A stretch of 64,000 bases of DNA from contig JBCNJP010000027.1 in NCBI GenBank assembly GCA_039602395.1, positions 33,822,456 through 33,886,455 of the forward strand, in the 5' to 3' direction. The notes under the pieces are model-generated. The model searched no databases. It saw only the letters and a list, made by a program, of their open reading frames with translations, and was not told where the DNA came from. Position numbers and translations under genes: made by a program. Each line of letters begins with the position of its first letter. Position 1 is the first letter of the stretch. Origin of the DNA: Deinandra increscens subsp. villosa. Taxonomy: Eukaryota > Streptophyta > Magnoliopsida > Asterales > Asteraceae. Positions 11,693 through 23,699 of this stretch are shown here, one piece after another.

Positions 11693-14035
11693 ATGAAAGA
11701 TCTACGAGAGTATCTTATGGCATCGAGAGCGGCCGGGAAGACAAATGCTAGGGTTTTCAATCATGCAAATCATGCAACACGTGAAGATTTTGAAGAGGAG
11801 TATTTTGAAGACTATGAGGATTATGAAAGACAGGAAGTAGGCTATACTGAAGAAGAGGACTGGGAACTGGTACAGTATCGTAAAAATAAGTACAAGAAGG
11901 CTGAGATGGCGGCGGAACAAAATGGATCGAGTGACAGACAATTCGATCCAGAATGGGCAAAATCTGATAATTGGTCCACGTCGATCTACGTTACAAACTT
12001 CCCTATCACTGCAACTCTGAAGGGCTTGAAAGATCAATGTTCGAAGGCGGGTAGGGTTTATGATGTTTTCATCTCCAAAAATCTTTCTAAAGCAGGTAAA
12101 AGATTTGCGTTTGTGCGTTTTACGAAGGGGATTAATATTGCTTCGACAATTGATAAAATTAGAGCAACCTGGATTGGAAATTACCGATTATATGCTGATG
12201 TTGCAAGATCTAATAGAACTAGTCATGGTAAGGATAAAGAGAAAGTGCCCAGGAAGAAGGCGATGAATCATAAAGAAGGCTCTAACATGTTTAATCATAA
12301 GGTGGGTAATGAAGCAAATGGGTCAGGTGGTCAATATTATAGGAAAGTGGGTTCATACGCTGAGGTGGCTGCTACTGGTACAAAAGGTATAAAAGAGGTC
12401 CCGGTTGTGAAAGCTCCTATAGTTACTAATGTGGCTGGTGAGAAAGACAAAAATACTCAGAGCAATGTTAAGGTGCTTCCGGTTGATGCTTATGTTAAAC
12501 AAGGTGAATTTGCAAATTCATTATTAGTCAAAGTGAGAGAAATTGGAGTGATGGATAAGGTGTTCATCCATGCTCGCAATGAAGGCTTTGGAGACGTTGA
12601 TTTTCGATATTTAGGCGGTCTTTGGCTTCGTGTTGATTGTCAAAGTAAGGAGGAGTGTGTTAGCTTTGCGAAGTGCCCTTTCTTTAGAACTATTTTCATC
12701 GAGATTCGAAGAGTTCGGGAGGACTTTTGTGTCTCGGACAAGGTGGTTTGGGTGGAGATAAGGGGTTTACCATTGATTGCTTGGTCGGAAAAGGCATTTA
12801 AAGAAATAGCTAATCAATGGGGTAAACCATTATGTGTGGATAATGATAGAGATGAGCCATTAGCTTTTGGTCGTGTGTGTCTATTGACTTCTCAAATAGA
12901 CGAGATTAAAGGGTCCGTCCTTTATGATATCCAAGGCAAACATTACACTATTGATGTGTCGGAATTACAAGCTTGGATTCCGACTTTTGAAGGCTTGGAA
13001 GATAGTGAAGATGGTTTTAGTGATGAGGGAGTTGAGAAAAATTCTAATAATGATGTAGAAGAAATTAACCTGGATAATTTTGAAGGGAGCTATACTAAAT
13101 TCTCATCTCAGAAAGCCTCCACTAACGTTTCTGATGTACAAGGTTCTGTTGGAAAAGAAAATAATAATGGGCCTTCAAAGTCTCCATCCATTGGGCTTGA
13201 AAATCTTCATGTTGATAATGAATGTTTGGAGGATGATGCAGGTCACGTCAACAAAAGCCCACCTGTTGATGATAATACTTCAACACAGCCTGCATTGGAA
13301 CGAAACACAGTGGGTGGAGACTCTGACCCCTTTAACCTCATGCCGATAATTGAAGCTGGAGGCTTGCCTTCTAGCAACAATGAATCTAGCTCTTCCTCAA
13401 CACCGTCTAAACCACCTGGTTTTTCTAAACAGAATGTTACAGGTGAGGAAGAGGAATCAGTTGAATTTTATGAGGAGTTTACGGCTGAGGAGGTGATTGT
13501 GGCTGATGTTACCCCTCATGCTTTTGGGAATGAAAATCGTGAAGGAGGTGATACGACTAGTAATCTCTCGAAACATGAGGAAGATCATGGCAATTCTCCT
13601 CCATCAAAGCATGACACTCGTGATGATGAGGATGCGAGTCGTTCATCTTCGATTGGAGAGAATAATCATGATAAACCATCTTCTTTACCGGATGATACCA
13701 TTCATGGAGGAGTTTATATGAATGGTTCCTCATTAGGTGAAAAAGATGGTCCATCTTCTTTACCAAATGACACCACTTATGGAGGAGTTTATATGAGTGG
13801 TTCCTCATTGGGTAATCAAAATGAGGAGGAGGGGTATGATGTTGAGAAGGTACAAAGAAGTTCGAGCAGCTTGTTGGACAATCCTAAAAAAGGACGTAAA
13901 TTTTATATGTCCTTACTTGAAGAATTTGATAAACATATCGATCGTGGCATCTCTCTTGGCCTTGATATGTCCGGATCACAAGCTGACATGCAACGTATTA
14001 TTAATCGGATGCGTGAAACCTCGGTTACTCAATGA
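11693..14035 (+). CDS. LINE ORF1: RRM nucleic-acid-binding protein
   Basis: A 780-residue open frame. After an acidic N-terminal stretch (about residues 32-60), residues 96-172 form an RNA-recognition motif with RNP2 SIYVTNFP (97-104) and RNP1 KRFAFVRF (136-143). A second conserved block (VFIHARNEGFGD, LWLRVDC, VVWVEIRGLPL, FGRVCLLTS) is typical of ORF1 proteins of plant L1-type LINEs. The C-terminal third is low-complexity and acidic. It carries a 25-residue tandem duplication, SSLPxDTxxGGVYMxGSSLG (DNA about 13676-13825). ORF1 proteins coat the element RNA. The stop codon overlaps the ORF2 start. The intact frame suggests a fairly young element. Confidence 0.88.
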   Translation: MKDLREYLMASRAAGKTNARVFNHANHATREDFEEEYFEDYEDYERQEVGYTEEEDWELVQYRKNKYKKAEMAAEQNGSSDRQFDPEWAKSDNWSTSIYVTNFPITATLKGLKDQCSKAGRVYDVFISKNLSKAGKRFAFVRFTKGINIASTIDKIRATWIGNYRLYADVARSNRTSHGKDKEKVPRKKAMNHKEGSNMFNHKVGNEANGSGGQYYRKVGSYAEVAATGTKGIKEVPVVKAPIVTNVAGEKDKNTQSNVKVLPVDAYVKQGEFANSLLVKVREIGVMDKVFIHARNEGFGDVDFRYLGGLWLRVDCQSKEECVSFAKCPFFRTIFIEIRRVREDFCVSDKVVWVEIRGLPLIAWSEKAFKEIANQWGKPLCVDNDRDEPLAFGRVCLLTSQIDEIKGSVLYDIQGKHYTIDVSELQAWIPTFEGLEDSEDGFSDEGVEKNSNNDVEEINLDNFEGSYTKFSSQKASTNVSDVQGSVGKENNNGPSKSPSIGLENLHVDNECLEDDAGHVNKSPPVDDNTSTQPALERNTVGGDSDPFNLMPIIEAGGLPSSNNESSSSSTPSKPPGFSKQNVTGEEEESVEFYEEFTAEEVIVADVTPHAFGNENREGGDTTSNLSKHEEDHGNSPPSKHDTRDDEDASRSSSIGENNHDKPSSLPDDTIHGGVYMNGSSLGEKDGPSSLPNDTTYGGVYMSGSSLGNQNEEEGYDVEKVQRSSSSLLDNPKKGRKFYMSLLEEFDKHIDRGISLGLDMSGSQADMQRIINRMRETSVTQ

Positions 14036-15329
14036 ACATTCTATCTATTAATCCGTGTGGCATTGGAGCGGTTACAAAGAGAAAAAAGATTGCCTCTCTT
14101 TGTGGTAAACATTCGATTAATTTTCTTGCTTTACAAGAGACTCATGTTCAGTTTGTTGATATTGGTACGGCTCGAGAGCTTTGGGGTAATAGTTCGTTTG
14201 ATTGGACTTGTGCAAGTGCAAATGGGCGATCCGGAGGAATTGTAGCGATTTGGGATCCTAATTCTTTTAAGAAAAAGGATGTGTGGATTTTTGACAATAT
14301 TCTTATAGTCAATGGCGTTTGGATTGGTCTTGATGTAAGTTGTTTTTTGATCATTGTGTATGCTCCTCAATGCACTTGTGACAAAAGAGATCTTTGGAGT
14401 TTTATCACTATATTTATGCACGCCAATCCGGGGGAGTATATTGTGTTCGGAGATTTTAATGTTTCAAGATTTAGCTCGGAAAGGCTTGGGGTTGCTTTCA
14501 ATACTAGTGAAGCGGATGATTTTAATGACTTTATAGACATAAATGGGTTGGTGGATGTTGATCTTGGAGGCTTTCGTTTCACTCGTATTAGTGCCAATGG
14601 TAAACAACATAGCAAGCTCGATAGATTTCTAGCTTCTAGCTCTTTTTGTGCCCGATATCCGAATTTAGAATCGTTGGCTCTCTCCCCGAAGATTGTTGAT
14701 CATAGGCCGATTTTACTCACCATAAAAAATCGGGACTATGGGGCTATTCCTTTCAAGTTCTTTAATTTTTGGTTGGACATGGATGGTTTCTCGGACGTTG
14801 TTACGGATTCTTGGAATGATGGTAGTTTTTTGCAACACTCTAATTCTTTCATTAGATTCAAAGAAAAATTGAAGATGCTTAAAGCCAAGGTTAAAAGTTG
14901 GAACAAGGCTAGATTGGAGGTGGAAGATGGTAACAAAAAGTCTATAATGGCAAATATTGAAAGAATTGAGCTAGAGATGGAAAATGGAGTCAATCTTGAC
15001 TCGTTAAACATAGAAAAGTCGTCTCTTCTCCATGATTTGGCCGAAATTGATAAGTCTAAAAATCTTGAGATATCTCAAAAATTGAAGCAAAAATGGGCGG
15101 TTGAAGGAGACGAAAACTCTAAATATTTTCATGCTATTATAAAAAAAAGAAGACGGGTTCAAATGATTAGGGGGATTAAACATCAAGGCGTTTGGATTGA
15201 AGATCCTAATGAAGTTAAAAATGTATTCTTTGAACACCACAAGGCTCGGTTCTCGAGCAGCCTAGCTGCTCCTTTACAACTCGACACAGAGCTTTTGTTC
15301 CGTACCATTGATCCTATTGAGGCTGAGTT
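14032..15329 (+). CDS. LINE ORF2, N-terminal part: APE-type endonuclease (partial)
   Basis: The ATG at 14032 shares ATGA with the ORF1 stop. The protein opens NILSINPCGIG and shows the endonuclease/exonuclease/phosphatase signature: Glu36 in LALQETH, VYAPQ (110-113), Asp141/Asn143 in FGDFNVSR, SKLDRFLAS (194-202) and Asp223-His224 in VDHRPILL. These residues nick target DNA to prime reverse transcription. A coiled, Lys-rich linker follows, with a QKWAVEGDENSKYFH segment common just ahead of the plant LINE reverse transcriptase. The frame then enters the 500-N gap, so RT and the 3' end cannot be seen. Confidence 0.9.
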
Positions 15330-15829
15330 NNNNNNNNNNNNNNNNNNNNNNNNNNNNNNNNNNNNNNNNNNNNNNNNNNNNNNNNNNNNNNNNNNNNNNN
15401 NNNNNNNNNNNNNNNNNNNNNNNNNNNNNNNNNNNNNNNNNNNNNNNNNNNNNNNNNNNNNNNNNNNNNNNNNNNNNNNNNNNNNNNNNNNNNNNNNNNN
15501 NNNNNNNNNNNNNNNNNNNNNNNNNNNNNNNNNNNNNNNNNNNNNNNNNNNNNNNNNNNNNNNNNNNNNNNNNNNNNNNNNNNNNNNNNNNNNNNNNNNN
15601 NNNNNNNNNNNNNNNNNNNNNNNNNNNNNNNNNNNNNNNNNNNNNNNNNNNNNNNNNNNNNNNNNNNNNNNNNNNNNNNNNNNNNNNNNNNNNNNNNNNN
15701 NNNNNNNNNNNNNNNNNNNNNNNNNNNNNNNNNNNNNNNNNNNNNNNNNNNNNNNNNNNNNNNNNNNNNNNNNNNNNNNNNNNNNNNNNNNNNNNNNNNN
15801 NNNNNNNNNNNNNNNNNNNNNNNNNNNNN
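15330..15829. other. Assembly gap (500 N)
   Basis: Exactly 500 N, a conventional placeholder. Sequence to the left is LINE ORF2 and to the right an LTR-like sequence, so the missing part must include at least a LINE/LTR junction. Any translated frame across it is meaningless. Confidence 0.99.
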
Positions 15830-16794
15830 AAACGCAGCGGAAAATCAAAATCATAGTTTGATTAGTTGATGTTAAAACCGATTTTAACACTTGTTTATAA
15901 AACCCAAAAAACAAGGATCCAAATATGTATGCATGCTATCAAAACTAAAACCAACCATAGGGGGTTTTAAATTTACCTTCTTTCAAGCTCAAAATTATTA
16001 AGAAGATGATGTGGATGAACCGACTTGCTCTCTAACTTGAAAGCCTCAAGTGATGATACCCACGAGCTCAAGCAACAACCACCCTTTTTGCTAGGATTTC
16101 TTGAAGATGACTCTTCCTCTTAGCTTGAATCCAAATTCTTGCTTTTATTCACTAGAACCAATTCTATAGAGAGGTTTGGAAGAGAAAATTATGCACTTGT
16201 GTTATTGGTGTAGTAGAGAGGTTGTAGGTTGTTGTATTAATCAAAATGGGAAGGGACAAAAGAGGGAATGAATCTAGACACCCCTTGCATGCCTTGGACA
16301 CTACAAAAGCCACCCACCCTCATTATTAGGGGGAGAGGGGCCGTTCAAAGAAGGGGGGGGGGGGGGAGAGAAGAATTTCAAAATTTTTTTCTTTCTTCCC
16401 TCCTACAAATCCCATTTAATCAATGTATTATATTTTTGTTATGAGACTTACTTGTAACATGTCATGTAACATCTTATATGACATGTAACAAGACCAAAAA
16501 TATAATATAACATATAACCCTTTTATATGTTGTGTAACAATTTATTTAACCACTTAAATAACATTGTTTCTTTACTTATCTAATTCAAATCATCCATATG
16601 ATTTAATCATAAGTGCAATTATTTAGAAACCCATTTCTAAATATCTTCTTTAGGTGATATTTATTTAATTGATCATATCTAAATAAATATCCATTGGGTG
16701 TTTGTCTAGCTCGTTATTGGGTATGACCCGTCTTGGATCATAACGTACTAGCCACATCAATCTAGTATGTGTCTTGGACAGACCGAGTCCAACA
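15830..16794 (-). mobile_element. LTR of a Copia-type retrotransposon, truncated by the gap
   Basis: On the minus strand the sequence starts TGTTGGACTCGGTCTGTCC at 16794 and runs about 965 bp into the N gap, closing near TTTTCCGCTGCGTTT. TGTTGG starts and the TTCCGCTGCG end are common in plant Copia LTRs. No coding region of the element is visible, so it may be a solo LTR or one end of an element lost in the gap. A G homopolymer at about 16350-16366 is a likely assembly weak point. Confidence 0.5.
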
Positions 16795-16799
16795 ACCAT

Positions 16800-17215
16800 T
16801 TGTGTAATTAACTCTCTATAAAAAAGAGTAAACTATCATTTCCGTTCTCGTGGTTTGGTCAAATATGTCATTTCCATCCATTATTTTTAAATCCACTAGC
16901 GACAGTTTGGTTTTATTTTCTTGTCATTTCAATCCACCTGACTAACACCGTTAATGATATTCTATTAACTTAGTGTAAATGGACCAGTATGCTAACAAAA
17001 AAATAATCAAACAAAAATATTTATTACCCCCCCCCCCCCCGTTTGCCTCCTGACGACCCCCACTTTCTTTGCCACCATATCCACCATCATCGTCGATTGA
17101 TATTTTGAAAAACTACTATAGTCACATAAAAGGTTCATCTTGATGAAAAAGATGAATGTTTTGGTGAAGATGATGTTGATAACGAGGTTTATTAGATTTC
17201 AAAATTTTGGCTATT
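16800..17215. other. Repeat-derived DNA without a gene
   Basis: The phrase ctcgtggtttggtcaaatatg near 16846 is like the end of common plant MULE-type repeats, but no partner end was found. A poly-C run lies at about 17027-17040. No ORF is credible. Confidence 0.35.
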
Positions 17216-17234
17216 ATTGTTAAGATAACAAACA

Positions 17235-17345
17235 AACAAACACACCGGGTAAAATCTTAGTCTCTTAAGAGGTGCAGATAATTGTCTCATCCGCACATAT
17301 CCAAACCATCTCAGTTTCCTTCTAATCTTAGCTGAGATGCGTGAA
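17235..17345 (-). pseudogene. RTE-type LINE fragment (C-terminal RT tail)
   Basis: Minus-strand translation gives RRKLRWFGYVRMRQLSAPLKR. This matches the LRWFGHVxRR signature near the end of RTE-clade plant LINE proteins. Only this short piece is recognisable. Confidence 0.55.
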
Positions 17346-17587
17346 ACCCCTAATCTATCCCTAAAACCTCATTTCTAATAGCCGGTGTCATTTTTGTGAT
17401 GTTTCTAATGTTTGGGAGATCTAAAAAATGGATTTGATGGTGGTGGTTTTCAGGCGAGACATCAACTCTCACCCGGCTCACCGCCCTTTCACCCCCAAGT
17501 CTTCATGGATTCACCATGATTCACCATAATAGTTAGCCTTGCAACAATACTATTATACTTTAAAACATCCCCAAATGAACATGCTTA

Positions 17588-17650
17588 TCAACTATACCTT
17601 AAAAGTTGAGCAATGGTCCAATTGTGACACCATATTCAATGCGAAATCAT
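17588..17650 (+). mobile_element. Helitron-like 5' head, copy 1
   Basis: Starting TCAACTATACC, it contains aaaagttgagcaatgg, shared with the head at 23305. The rest is diverged from that copy. The cognate tail may be the hairpin at about 23823, but the pairing is uncertain. Confidence 0.45.
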
Positions 17651-18122
17651 AAATACATATTACTTCAAACGAAGCAATCGGTACAACATTCTTAAGCATG
17701 GTCTTTAATGATGATCATGGTACATGTCCATGCATCATCATGATGGTGGTGTATGGTTAATTAAATATGACAATAAATTTGCTTGCATCATTATCAACCC
17801 ATCGGAATTCTATAACCCTTATTGATCAATATATCATAACTCAAACCATCCGAATTCTATATGTTTGTTAATTCTTCATAATGACTATGTTAAATGACAA
17901 TCTTTGGAGTTCTTGCAACTCATAGAAATTAATTCATCTTATTTAATTTTGAGCTTCTACAAGGTTCTAATGACGAATATAAAGCCATCTAGAATTGGTT
18001 GTCAATCCCCTCCCCCCCTGCCGCCACCTCAGCCGCCGGACCTCCTACGTCATGTAAGTTCATTTTTATTACGTGTCCATGTTTATGCAATTTATTTAAA
18101 TGTTAATTTACCTATGGTTGTA

Positions 18123-18249
18123 TCCGGTGGGAAGAAAATGTACCACCGGAGGGTAAACGCCTTTTTGTTGCATTCGGTGGGAAGAAAATGTACCACCGGA
18201 GTCTCTGTCCCTATGCTTGCTTCCGGTGGGAAAAAAATGTACCACCGGA
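18123..18249 (+). repeat. Three hairpin repeats, period about 50 bp
   Basis: Three units at 18123-18150, 18173-18200 and 18222-18249. Each has arm TCCGGTGG (second copy TTCGGTGG), loop GAAGAAAATGTA (third copy GAAAAAAATGTA) and arm CCACCGGA. Spacing is 49-50 bp. A related pair with different stem bases lies at 26495-26566. Confidence 0.8.
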
Positions 18250-20930
18250 GACTCGCAAAATACCAAATTTATTTATATGTCATTCGAATATTACATTTAT
18301 TTCCAATATGATGTTTAAATGAATATTGGGTTCTTTGTTTTATTATGTTGCAGTGATCATGGAAAGGTGGAGAAAAAAGGGTGATAAATGTGATCAAGAA
18401 CTTGCAAGAACATATTAAGTTTGTCACCATAGGTTCAAGTTTGAGGGTAAATCATCTGCAATTATTGTTAGAGTCATGTAATTTGCTCAGTAGATATGTT
18501 TTATTGAAATTAGGAATAGGTTGACAATTCATCCTTTAACCATTTACGACATTCTTGCCCAATTTCAGTTTTAATAGAAAATGTTCAAATATTATAACTT
18601 CAAAACCGGTAAGAAAAATCAAAAAGTCCGAAAGCCCTGCTACAGCTTTTGTCAAGCCATATGATATCTTAGGTTGGGTCCCATTTAATTGATTTCTTAT
18701 ATGCCTAATTGTAGGAACAGATCTTTATCAGTATCAATTGACAATCAAATATGAAATTAGACACTAATTATTTGTGTTGGAAGCTTATGCAGAGCTTGCC
18801 CTCTTAAACAAGTGGAACTATTGTTGAGAATCTGAGAAGATGATGAAGTCGTTTTTTCCTGATTCTGGCCCATATTTTCTACCTATTAGCTTTTAGTGTC
18901 ATATATTTTTTAAAACTTCTCTCTAATAGCATCGTATGAACAGCTTATAGTATATCTTATTTCTTTTACCACTAATGGCATGTTGAATAATAATAGCATC
19001 CATCTGTATATATATGATCTTTCATGTCTATTTTTGTCATGGGTGTGAAGATTGTGATTGCTTGGTAATTGTAAGTTCCCCGTTTTGGTTTACTATTACT
19101 ATACTTTTTTATGTTTTCTTTACATCAGGAGAAGATTTTAGACTTATTAAAGTGTTTAATGTTACTTTTAAAATCGTTAATCAATTATTTCAGAGAAACA
19201 AAAAGTAAATATTTAATTTCTGTAATGAAGAGGCATATCGAAACAAACTGAAAGCTTTCTCTTTTATGGTGGGAAGTTATTCATACTTTCTGTTAGATGG
19301 ATAAGGTTACCGTTGGTAAACTTGAAATCAAATTAAAGTTGAAAGTTTTTATACAGTTTCACATCTACCCATGTCCAAAAATTCCATTTAGTGTTTGTGT
19401 TAACTTAGTCTTTTCAATCTATTTAGTACCAAGACAACTTTGAGTTGCATATCTTACTGTCATTCTAAAGTTGGCTAAAAGATTACCTGATGTAGAGATT
19501 ACCTGATCATTATGTTCTTGGGAGTATTCTATGATAATTTTTTTACCTCTATTTAAATGGACATTTTCGTATTTGTTAGTTTAATTACTAGGCCTGCTAT
19601 ATTTAGGTACAGATTTGATCAGATGGGTTGTGGTGGGGTTGGATTGACCCACAAACTGAAGTCAGAACCGAAGAAAGAACCGTGATGAGCCGCTTAACGG
19701 TGTAGCCTAAAGCCTATTGGGAAGTCCTTTTTGAAGAAAATAGATATATGCTTATATTAATGACCATTCGGTAGAAACTGGTCCCAATAAGGCTGGATAA
19801 TACATGGATGTCAAAACGTTACCAACTTATTTTGATCATCGACCTACGAAGCGGTTTTGTAATACGGCTAATGCTTATGCTTCCATAGTTGTAAGTTTTC
19901 TTTTGATGTAGTATTTCTATGGTTCAAACGTTAAAACACTTTGGCTTCGTTCATGTAAAGATGGTTTCCAATGGTTTTTTCCTATATTTTGATCAAAGTA
20001 CTTTTGATACAACTAAATTTCTAAGTAAGTTTGTGTTGCTATATCATATTTGGGGTGCTAACTACTTAGATTTTATTTGCATTTATTCATCTTAATTCTT
20101 TGTGAAAAGAGATCCAATCAGCAAAAAAAAAAAATGAAAAGAAAACCAAAGGGTAAAGGCACCGAATGATGGAAAACAGAAGGTGAAGGAAAAGAATGAG
20201 AACTGATGCCACTTTTGAAATCTTTTGAAGGCAGCCTTGCATCACTGAAAAATGAAGAAATGGAGAGATGTTTATACCTTTTGAAGACAACCTATCCAAC
20301 AAACATGATGTTTTGTATAAACTTTCTTACATGTAATATAGTGGCATGTGCCCATCACTAGAAAAGGGAACTATAATATTACAACACAAACATTACTTTT
20401 GTTCGAGTTTATTAGTTGTTATTTTACTAATAGGCAATCGCTCGCAACACAAGATAATAAGCATTGTCGTAACAACGCCGTGCTCATAAGCCGAGATTAA
20501 CGTGTAATTCAAAAAAGCTTACATGTTTTAAAAGGGATGTAATTGGTTTGACAATTTGTGATTAATGTATTGATTAGTAGTTATGAACAGACGGTGACTT
20601 TAGTATTGTATTCTTACCTTTGATTGCATTCTGAAAAATGAAAAATTATGTTCTTTAGATCCTGCATAGAAGTTAAATTAAACCGAAATACATTAAATTC
20701 AACAAGTTACACTCTCAAACACACAAAAACTATAAAAGTTGAATTACTTATCAAACTAATTTGTCAAATTAATAGGTAAATATGAAAAAATAAAACAAAA
20801 ACATGAACTCATCTTTATCCGATTGAGCTACTAAACAATCAGTAGAAAAGAAAAAAACAAAAAGAATTTATGGGGTCAGAAATCTAACATTTTGATATCA
20901 AACAATTACATAACACATGACTAATCAACA
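18250..20930. other. Non-coding, A+T-rich, no recognisable gene
   Basis: No ORF with plausible homology and no paired repeat ends were found. Splice-like GT/AG words occur, but no exon could be supported. It may be internal Helitron sequence between the head at 17588 and the tail near 23823. Confidence 0.4.
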
Positions 20931-20931
20931 G

Positions 20932-21240
20932 TTACAGATCGGACGGTTCGAGAATAGAGAAAAGAGGAAAACATTCAAACCAGAAAAGGGGAGAAATACG
21001 AACCTGAGAGGCGCAGTCGCCGGTGGTTGAGGCATAGTTGTCGGAGGCTGAGTCGTACGGAGGCGTAGTCGCCGGAGGCGTAGTCGCCGGAGGCGAAGGG
21101 TAGTCGATGGTTTCTTGATGGCGGAGGCAGAGAACGAAGGTTTCTTGATGGCGGAGGCAGAGAACTTTGAGAGCGGAACAATGGTTTCTTAGGGTTGAGA
21201 ATGTTTTGCGTGCGTTATTTTTCCCTGGGATACATCTGAG
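20932..21240 (-). other. G+C-rich gene-like fragment with minisatellites
   Basis: Two short tandem arrays stand out: a 15-bp unit cggaggcgtagtcgc repeated about 21058-21100, and a 33-bp unit containing tttcttgatggcggaggcag twice at 21110-21175. A minus-strand frame of 114 codons (SLPPPSRN in an adjacent frame) runs through it. No domain is recognisable. It resembles a 5' exon or leader captured by a transposon, but this is weak. Confidence 0.3.
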
Positions 21241-22059
21241 CGAGTTATTTTTTAAAATTAAGAGGTGTTTCAACATCTTGGTGGTTTAGAGGTTATTAAG
21301 AGTTACATCCTCTTAATAAAAAGTAAAAAACAAACAATCATTTATCTTAAAACATCTGACCGATTCAGACTTAAGAGGTTTTTCTTAAAAACAAACATGG
21401 CCTAATTAGTAGCAGCATTTGTATTATCGTAATCTACTAAAAAGCCTAATTTACAATTTCACAAAAAACCTAATTTTTTTTAGCTAATTCGTACGAACAT
21501 TTAACAACTATTTTGTATATTAACTTAGATACTTCATTAACGAATGTACCTAAATAGAGACAGTTGTCTACCAAGAAGGCCTCTTTAATTCACTGAAGCA
21601 TAATCATATGTCTTGCCAATTATCATTAATGTACATGAACATATTTCTTCAGCAAATGCCATCACAAAAAGCTATATAATGAACCACTGAAAAGCAAAGA
21701 AGAAATGACACCTGGAATTCAGAAGAAGACAATACGAACCTGCAACCAAACAAAAAAATTAGACTTTAAGGGAAAAACCTATTCAAACATTCATTTTCAC
21801 TAAGACTTTAAGGGAAAAACCTGAGCATTATGGGAGCAAAACAAATATAGGAAATCATGAGACTACCAAAAGAATACATCGAGAATAATTGAAATCAACA
21901 ACAAAGAAAATAAGCATACCCCATAGTAGTCCGATTAAGATTCTGATTCACCATGGATCCACATCTTGATTTCTGGAGATTACCTCATGACCTAAATAAA
22001 TTTATGAAAAGAGACGATTCGAAGGGGATTCGAAAATCAGAATCATGAACCATAATCGA

Positions 22060-22335
22060 TTGAGAACGTTTAAGAGATTGGATCAATGAATCCACAAAGA
22101 AATCGGGTAGCCATTGAGAGAAGAATCCTTGAAGGAGAGAAAATAATAATCATACATGATGATGCAGAACGCAGTAAACAAAGGGGGTAATCGATTTCAT
22201 ACCTTCGAGGACGCAAAGAAAGACTCCATTGATGATCGAATTCCCAGCACAGAGAGAGCGGTGGTTGAAGTTTTGGATTTTGGTAATTAGGGTTTGACAA
22301 TGATACTTGAACTGAGATTATAGTCACGGTCACGG
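22060..22335 (-). pseudogene. Possible captured first exon, minus strand
   Basis: Read on the minus strand, a leader with AAACCCTAATTACC is followed by ATGGAGTCTTTCTTTGCGTC and then a good donor AAG|GTATGAAATC near 22200. This would encode MESFFASSK before an intron. The gene cannot be identified from nine residues. No downstream exon was found. Confidence 0.3.
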
Positions 22336-22458
22336 ATGAGGGATCGGGTTATAAGGAACCGATAGTCGATAGGGAGGATCCGCGCATTTCAAGTTGCCCT
22401 TACCTGAAAATCTTTTTTGTTTATTAGAATAAATTGATTATATTGATGGTTTGCACCT

Positions 22459-22752
22459 AATGAACACAGATTGTAGGCACTACTGCACATATTATATTGC
22501 GCGGGTATTTAAGTTTTCTATATCTTATATTATATAGATGGTTTGCACCTAATGAACACATATTGTAGGCACTACTGCACATATCATATTGTGCTGCAGG
22601 AGGTTGACTATTTGTCATGTTCTCTTCGTTTCAAGTTATTATCATTTAACTAATGAACACATATTGTAGGCACTACTGCACATATCATATTGTGCTGCAG
22701 GAGGTTGACTATCTGTCATGCTCTCTTCGTTTCAAGTTATTATCATTTAACT
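22459..22752 (+). repeat. Tandem repeat, 101-bp unit
   Basis: Two nearly identical 101-bp copies begin aatgaacacatattgtaggc at 22551 and 22652. A third, shorter and diverged copy starts at 22459. Differences are single bases (tattt/tatct, tgttc/tgctc). Confidence 0.85.
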
Positions 22753-23304
22753 AATAGTTGGGCTTTAAATATATAATGTGAAAAAAATATTAGTTTCAAG
22801 TTATTATCTCTTTTGAAATTGAATTGTAGAATTGTTACTTTTCAGAGGGGAAAAAAAGTCATTGTTATTCTATTACAACTCTATGTTGAACCTCCTAAAG
22901 TTCTTTGTACTCTAACCATGAATTCATATTAATACGGTTTCTACTATTTGTATTTTTATGTATATGATGTTTGTTACTTTTAAATTTTTACAATGACAAA
23001 AGGAAATGGTACTTGCAGCCTTGCATCAGGTCAAACTGTTCGTGCAAGCTGATAGTCTGATTCTACGAATACTGTATTTGCCTAAAACGCCCACAAAAAA
23101 CATGTATAACCCAAGTGTTCTATCAAAATTGTGCATATTATAGTCATTTCATGTAGTACATGCTAATGTAAAATGTTGCTATATAAAACTTTTGCCACAT
23201 CTATAGATTGAAATGCCTTTCGTAAAAAAAAAAAATCAAATCAATGAAAATGCTATTGGAGAATATAAATTATATTTGCCCTTTTATTTTAAGGTTCAAG
23301 CTTA
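22753..23304. other. No recognisable feature
   Basis: A+T-rich DNA with no long frame and no repeat ends. Confidence 0.5.
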
Positions 23305-23399
23305 TCTATCTATATATATATATATATACATAAAAGTTGAGCAATGGCACAATTGTGCATCTTCATAAATGCAAAATCATAAATTACTATCTTCTCTCA

Positions 23400-23697
23400 A
23401 AGGTAGCTGTCTGCATAGGGGTGAAGACCCTCTATTTACTTTTGACCAAGGTGGGCTGCTCTCCCACTTTGGCCTTCGTAATTGTGTGCCTTTTGCGCGC
23501 TCATCACTGCGGAAGCAATCCCCTCTCTGCCGCATTGGATGCTTCCCGGCCCTTCTCACCAGCTGGCAGAAGAGAATTCCTTTGAGAGTCGGGGGGATAC
23601 ATTCGAACATCAACAGAAGGCACCTCAACCGCTTCTGGTGATGTAGGGCCCGTACCCCACAGAAATACTATTTCAAATTCGACGGAGGGGCCAACTA
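23400..23697. other. G+C-rich insert, possibly mitochondrial in origin
   Basis: About 300 bp of unusually G+C-rich DNA splits the duplicated Helitron head (23328-23395 versus 23700-23750). It has long overlapping frames on both strands (for example minus 23504-23713, with FLWGTGPTSPEAVEVPSVDV). Such balanced composition and multi-frame openness resemble plant mitochondrial DNA. I cannot name a mitochondrial gene in it, so origin is inference. Confidence 0.35.
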
Positions 23698-23699
23698 GC

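Noticed and set aside
15183..15914. Long frames across 15330-15829
   Set aside because: The interior is N; the open frame is an artefact. The same applies to frames across 45886-46385.
18123..18249. CRISPR-like array
   Set aside because: Only three units, spacers of about 22 bp that are not unique in the right way, and a eukaryotic transposon setting. They are hairpin repeats.
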